Shown here in pieces: positions 60,530-64,000 of a stretch of 64,000 bases of DNA. The stretch comes from an uncultured Nioella sp. GTDB taxonomy: Bacteria > Pseudomonadota > Alphaproteobacteria > Rhodobacterales > Rhodobacteraceae. The notes beneath the pieces are model-generated. The model was not told the DNA's origin, made no database searches, and was given only the letters and a program-made list of their open reading frames with translations. A program made the translations under genes and the position numbers. The DNA lies in NCBI GenBank assembly GCA_947498125.1, contig CANMJH010000001.1:682001-746000 (forward strand). The letters run 5' to 3'. Each line of letters opens with the position of its first letter. Positions within the stretch are counted from its first letter, which is position 1.

Positions 60530-63382
60530 CTCTGCAGCCATCCGCTTTTTGAGCATCGGAGCAAGATAATGCCCTGTATGCGATCCTTTGGTTGCCGCAA
60601 CTTTTTCCGGGGTTCCTTTGGCCACGATTTTTCCGCCGCCGTCACCGCCTTCTGGCCCGATATCGATAATGTGATCCGCGGTCTTAACAACATCCAGATT
60701 ATGCTCAATCACGACAACTGAATTGCCCTGATCCACTAATTCATGCAGCACTTCCAATAGCTTACGAACGTCTTCGAAATGAAGACCTGTTGTCGGCTCA
60801 TCCAAGATATACAGCGTGCGTCCGGTAGACCGTTTGGCCAGCTCTTTAGACAGTTTCACCCGTTGCGCTTCTCCGCCCGAAAGCGTCGTCGCCTGCTGGC
60901 CGACTTTGATGTAATCAAGGCCAACGCGGGACAGCGCCTCCATCTTATCTCGGATGCTAGGCACTGCTTTGAAAAACTCTCGCGCATCTTCAACCGTCAT
61001 ATCAAGAACGTCGGCTATGCTTTTGCCTTTAAAGCGAATTTCCAATGTCTCGCGATTGTAGCGCGCGCCATTGCAGGTCTCGCAGGTCACATAAACATCG
61101 GGCAGGAAATGCATCTCGATCTTGATGACGCCATCGCCCTGACAGGCTTCACACCGCCCGCCCTTTACGTTGAACGAAAACCGTCCGGGCTTGTACCCGC
61201 GGGCTTTGGATTCTGGCAGACCGGCAAACCAATCACGAATGGGCGTGAAGGCTCCGGTATAGGTCGCCGGGTTCGAACGCGGGGTTCGACCAATTGGGCG
61301 CTGGTCAATGTCGATGACCTTATCCAGATGTTCGAGCCCCTTAATCGCTTCGCAGGGCGCAGGCGTTTGGCGCGCACCATTGAGCTGCATCGAGGCTGTT
61401 TTGAACAAGGTCTCAATCGTCAATGTCGACTTGCCGCCGCCTGAAACACCGGTCACGCAAACGAATTTGCCCAGTGGGAACTCGGCCGTGACCTTTTGCA
61501 AATTATTGCCAGTGGCTTTGACAACCTTGACCGACTTCCCGTTGCCTTTACGCCGAGATGTCGGCACGCCAATTTCTCGCATCCCAGACAGGTATTGCCC
61601 GGTTAGGCTTTTGGTGTCCGCTGTCACCTCGGCCGGTGTCCCTTTTGAGACGACTTGCCCGCCATGCACGCCAGCGCCGGGGCCGATATCGAAGACATAA
61701 TCCGCTTCACGGATCGCCTCTTCGTCATGTTCCACAACAATCACGGTATTGCCCTGATCTCGCAGGTTTTTGAGCGTGGTCAAAAGCCGGTCATTATCGC
61801 GCTGATGCAGGCCAATCGATGGCTCATCCAGCACATAAAGAACACCGGTCAGGCCCGAGCCGATTTGGCTGGCCAACCGGATGCGTTGACTTTCGCCGCC
61901 CGACAGCGTGCCAGCGTTGCGGCTGAGCGTCAGATATTCCAGCCCGACATTGTTCAAGAACCCAAGGCGCTCGCGGATCTCTTTCAAAATCGCGCGGGCG
62001 ATCTCATTTTTCTGATCAGTCAGGCTAGCGGGTACGGTCTCACACCACGCAGACGCTTCCTTAATCGACATCTGAACGATTTCGCCAACATGCAGCCCGG
62101 CAATTTTGACGGCCAAAGCCTCGGGCCGCAATCGAAAGCCCCCGCACGCGCCGCAATGGCGGTTGTTTTGGTAGCGCTCAAATTCTTCCCGAATCCATTG
62201 GCTATCGGTTTCGCGATAGCGGCGCTGCATGTTCGGAATGACACCTTCAAACGTGCGGGTCACCTCATAAACACGGCCACTATCATCGTAGCGAAAGGCA
62301 ATTTCAGTCTCACCGGATCCGCGCAAAAAGACCTGCTGAATCTCATGCGGCAGATCTTTCCAAGGCGTGCGCGGGTTAAAACCAAAATGCCGGGAAATTG
62401 CTTCGATGGTTTGTAAGAAATAGGGCGATTTACCCTTGCGCCACGGGGCCAATGCACCGTCCTCAAGCGTGAGCGTTTGATCAGGCACAACAAGGCGTTC
62501 GTCAAAAAACAGCTCAACCCCAAGCCCATCACAAGAGGGGCAAGCGCCAAACGGGGCGTTGAATGAAAAGAGGCGCGGTTCAATCTCGGGAATGGTGAAA
62601 CCACTAACCGGGCAAGCGAAATTTTCGCTAAAGGTCAGGCGCTCAGGCTCACCTTCTTTGGGGACCGTTTCAAGAATGGTGATCCCATCGGCCAGATCCA
62701 ACGCGGTTCGGAAACTGTCGGCAAGACGGGTTTCAAGGCCCTCACGCACCACAACCCGGTCGACCACGACGTCGATATCGTGGCGGAATTTTTTGTCCAA
62801 AGTGGGCGGCTCATCCAGCTCGTAAAACTCGCCATCGACTTTGACACGCTGAAAGCCTTGCTTGCGCAGCTCGAGCATTTCTTTGCGATATTCGCCTTTG
62901 CGGTCGCGCACGATTGGCGCAAGCAGATAGCCGCGCGTCCCCTCTTCTAGTTTCATCACCCGGTCGACCATATCCTGCACTTGCTGCGCCTCGATGGGCA
63001 GGCCGGTTGCCGGGCTGTAGGGCGTGCCAACACGCGCAAATAGCAAACGCATGTAGTCATAGATTTCAGTCACCGTGCCGACCGTCGAACGCGGGTTTTT
63101 CGAGGTGGTCTTTTGCTCGATAGAAATCGCAGGGCTTAGGCCAGAAATATGATCAACATCCGGCTTTTGCATCATATCGAGGAACTGGCGCGCATAGGCC
63201 GAAAGGCTTTCGACATAGCGGCGCTGGCCTTCGGCATAGATGGTATCAAAGGCAAGGCTTGATTTCCCCGAGCCTGAGAGGCCGGTAATTACCACCAGCT
63301 GATCGCGCGGAATGTCGACATCAATCGATTTCAGATTGTGTTCGCGCGCGCCGCGCACCTCAATATTCTTTAACTCGGCCAT
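60527..63382 (-). CDS. uvrA: Excinuclease ABC subunit A
   Basis: A 951-residue UvrA, the damage-recognition ATPase of nucleotide excision repair. It has two ABC-type ATPase modules: Walker [14 protein letters not shown] near residue 35 and [13 protein letters not shown] near 650, and signature [12 protein letters not shown] and [14 protein letters not shown]. Zinc-binding motifs are visible as [20 protein letters not shown] and [17 protein letters not shown] at 63380-63382 is the standard start; the frame opens 21 bases earlier. A LexA box (63454) lies 72 bases upstream, so it is expected to be SOS-regulated. Confidence 0.98.
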   Translation of the reverse strand: MAELKNIEVRGAREHNLKSIDVDIPRDQLVVITGLSGSGKSSLAFDTIYAEGQRRYVESLSAYARQFLDMMQKPDVDHISGLSPAISIEQKTTSKNPRSTVGTVTEIYDYMRLLFARVGTPYSPATGLPIEAQQVQDMVDRVMKLEEGTRGYLLAPIVRDRKGEYRKEMLELRKQGFQRVKVDGEFYELDEPPTLDKKFRHDIDVVVDRVVVREGLETRLADSFRTALDLADGITILETVPKEGEPERLTFSENFACPVSGFTIPEIEPRLFSFNAPFGACPSCDGLGVELFFDERLVVPDQTLTLEDGALAPWRKGKSPYFLQTIEAISRHFGFNPRTPWKDLPHEIQQVFLRGSGETEIAFRYDDSGRVYEVTRTFEGVIPNMQRRYRETDSQWIREEFERYQNNRHCGACGGFRLRPEALAVKIAGLHVGEIVQMSIKEASAWCETVPASLTDQKNEIARAILKEIRERLGFLNNVGLEYLTLSRNAGTLSGGESQRIRLASQIGSGLTGVLYVLDEPSIGLHQRDNDRLLTTLKNLRDQGNTVIVVEHDEEAIREADYVFDIGPGAGVHGGQVVSKGTPAEVTADTKSLTGQYLSGMREIGVPTSRRKGNGKSVKVVKATGNNLQKVTAEFPLGKFVCVTGVSGGGKSTLTIETLFKTASMQLNGARQTPAPCEAIKGLEHLDKVIDIDQRPIGRTPRSNPATYTGAFTPIRDWFAGLPESKARGYKPGRFSFNVKGGRCEACQGDGVIKIEMHFLPDVYVTCETCNGARYNRETLEIRFKGKSIADVLDMTVEDAREFFKAVPSIRDKMEALSRVGLDYIKVGQQATTLSGGEAQRVKLSKELAKRSTGRTLYILDEPTTGLHFEDVRKLLEVLHELVDQGNSVVVIEHNLDVVKTADHIIDIGPEGGDGGGKIVAKGTPEKVAATKGSHTGHYLAPMLKKRMAAE

Positions 63383-63453
63383 AGCCTGCCCCCGGGCGTT
63401 CACTTCAAGTTAAGAGATAGTAGAGCGCGGCCAATCTTCCAACCAAAAAATGA

Positions 63454-63468
63454 GAACGGAAGTCGAAC
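63454..63468. promoter_or_regulatory. LexA (SOS) box upstream of uvrA
   Basis: GAAC-GGAAGTC-GAAC, a perfect match to the alphaproteobacterial SOS operator GAAC-N7-GAAC (equivalent to GTTC-N7-GTTC on the other strand), 72 bases upstream of the uvrA start. Expected to be bound by LexA. Confidence 0.9.
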
Positions 63469-63503
63469 ATTTAAATTCATCCGTTTCCTCCTGACAGGTT
63501 CTG

Positions 63504-64000
63504 TCAGCGGGCGGCGAGGCGCGATTGGCTCCAGACCATCAAGCTGGCTCCGGCAAGGCTGATCAGGGCGGCCAAAATCACCAACCCAGCCAAACCGCCA
63601 ACCGTAAGGGCCAGAGCAAAAATCGGGCTGCCTAGACCTGTGCCCAGATTGCCAAGCTGCGCAAGCGCGCCGCCAGATTGTGATTGCGCCTCGGGCGTAA
63701 GGTTCAGCGCCGGAATTGCGGCAAAACTTGCCCCCGGCGCAAGACCCACAAGGATAAAGGCAACGCCAGCGGCATAGGGCCGTGCAGTTTCCGGCACCAA
63801 TAGGATCACCAAAAGCGCGATAACTGACAAAAGATATGACCAGCGGATCACCGTCAGCGGCGCGATGCTGCGGCTGAGGAATCCAGCCAAAAACGTTCCG
63901 GCCAGCGCAATCAGAGGATAGAGGCTTGCCACAAGGGCCGTGTCAAACCGGCCGACACTATAGGCGGGCAGAAAGCTGAGCAAGGCCACGAAAATCAGCG
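63504..64000 (-). CDS. MFS transporter, C-terminal part only
   Basis: The last ~165 codons of a membrane protein running off the right edge; the frame is open to base 64000 (the GTG at 63989 is not the start). It has five hydrophobic helices, with the MFS-like loop GFLSRSIAPLTVIRWSY and a C-terminal SRLAAR. Its stop at 63504 lies 36 bases upstream of the LexA box of uvrA, on the same strand. The MFS branch cannot be decided from this part; the helix pattern fits helices 7-12. Confidence 0.75.
   Translation of the reverse strand, partial: LIFVALLSFLPAYSVGRFDTALVASLYPLIALAGTFLAGFLSRSIAPLTVIRWSYLLSVIALLVILLVPETARPYAAGVAFILVGLAPGASFAAIPALNLTPEAQSQSGGALAQLGNLGTGLGSPIFALALTVGGLAGLVILAALISLAGASLMVWSQSRLAAR

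Overview
The window looks like chromosomal DNA from an alphaproteobacterium of the order Rhodobacterales (Roseobacter group). The clues are: the order rplU - rpmA - acetyltransferases - obgE - proB - proA; an L21 protein with a C-terminal helix-hairpin-helix extension; a PhoR with no membrane segments inside a phoR-pstSCAB-phoU-phoB cluster; an Asp-rich, magnesium-type HemB; and an alphaproteobacterial LexA box (GAAC-N7-GAAC) before uvrA. Most of the sequence is ordinary housekeeping and nutrient-handling DNA. I see no prophage, intact IS element, CRISPR array or integrase.

Layout. 1-5198 (minus): peptide ABC importer (binding protein, two permeases, start of the ATPase) and a GntR/FadR-type regulator; the two promoter regions share an AT-rich motif. 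5406-5495: tRNA-Ser(CGA). 5667-7062: exported DUF2059 protein and a decayed dienelactone-hydrolase-like pseudogene. 7373-13601: rplU, rpmA, three tandem GNAT acetyltransferases, obgE, proB, proA. 13688-14881: Cys/Met-metabolism PLP enzyme. 14909-22486: phosphate-sensing and uptake cluster with a clear Pho box. 22754-24892: a LuxR-type regulator preceded by a short coupled ORF, a DUF1127-like small gene in structured non-coding DNA, and a WYL-type regulator. 25038-26791 (minus): rpsB-tsf. 26938-30029: gene-poor, decayed stretch holding an exported pentapeptide-repeat protein and a pseudogene fragment. 30030-31801: divergent SDR and AraC pair. 32136-38537: NIF3/CutA-like protein, small membrane protein, an unusual transporter-like fusion, DUF2461, pseudouridine catabolism (psuK-psuG), DUF502. 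38637-42548: orphan YejA-like binding protein, a candidate small RNA, 3-hydroxybutyrate dehydrogenase plus patatin. 42560-46687: XRE-cupin regulator, acyl-CoA synthetase, FrnE-like DsbA, MFS pump. 46706-54110: mfd, a membrane protein, hemB, DUF442 phosphatase-like protein, LpxL/HtrB-like acyltransferase, SYLF lipoprotein. 54241-60480: penicillin-acylase-family hydrolase, nucleotidyltransferase, PPC-repeat exported protein divergent from a cytochrome P450, and a small exported protein. 60527-64000 (minus): uvrA and a partial MFS protein.

How the genes work together. The pst/pho genes form one phosphate-starvation regulon, with PhoR/PhoB controlling it through the Pho box and PhoU damping it. 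obgE, proB and proA sit behind the ribosomal-protein genes as a growth-linked block. psuK and psuG recycle pseudouridine. bdhA and the patatin probably act in polyhydroxybutyrate or lipid turnover.

The least explained items are the candidate sRNA at about 40559-40636, the two adjacent hairpins with complementary loops at 13615-13657, the structured DNA around the DUF1127-like gene, the AraC gene whose similarity begins before any usual start codon, the transporter-like fusion at 33139-34734, and the acyltransferase whose HX4E motif reads HX4Q. All functions are inferred from reading the sequence; no database search was run.
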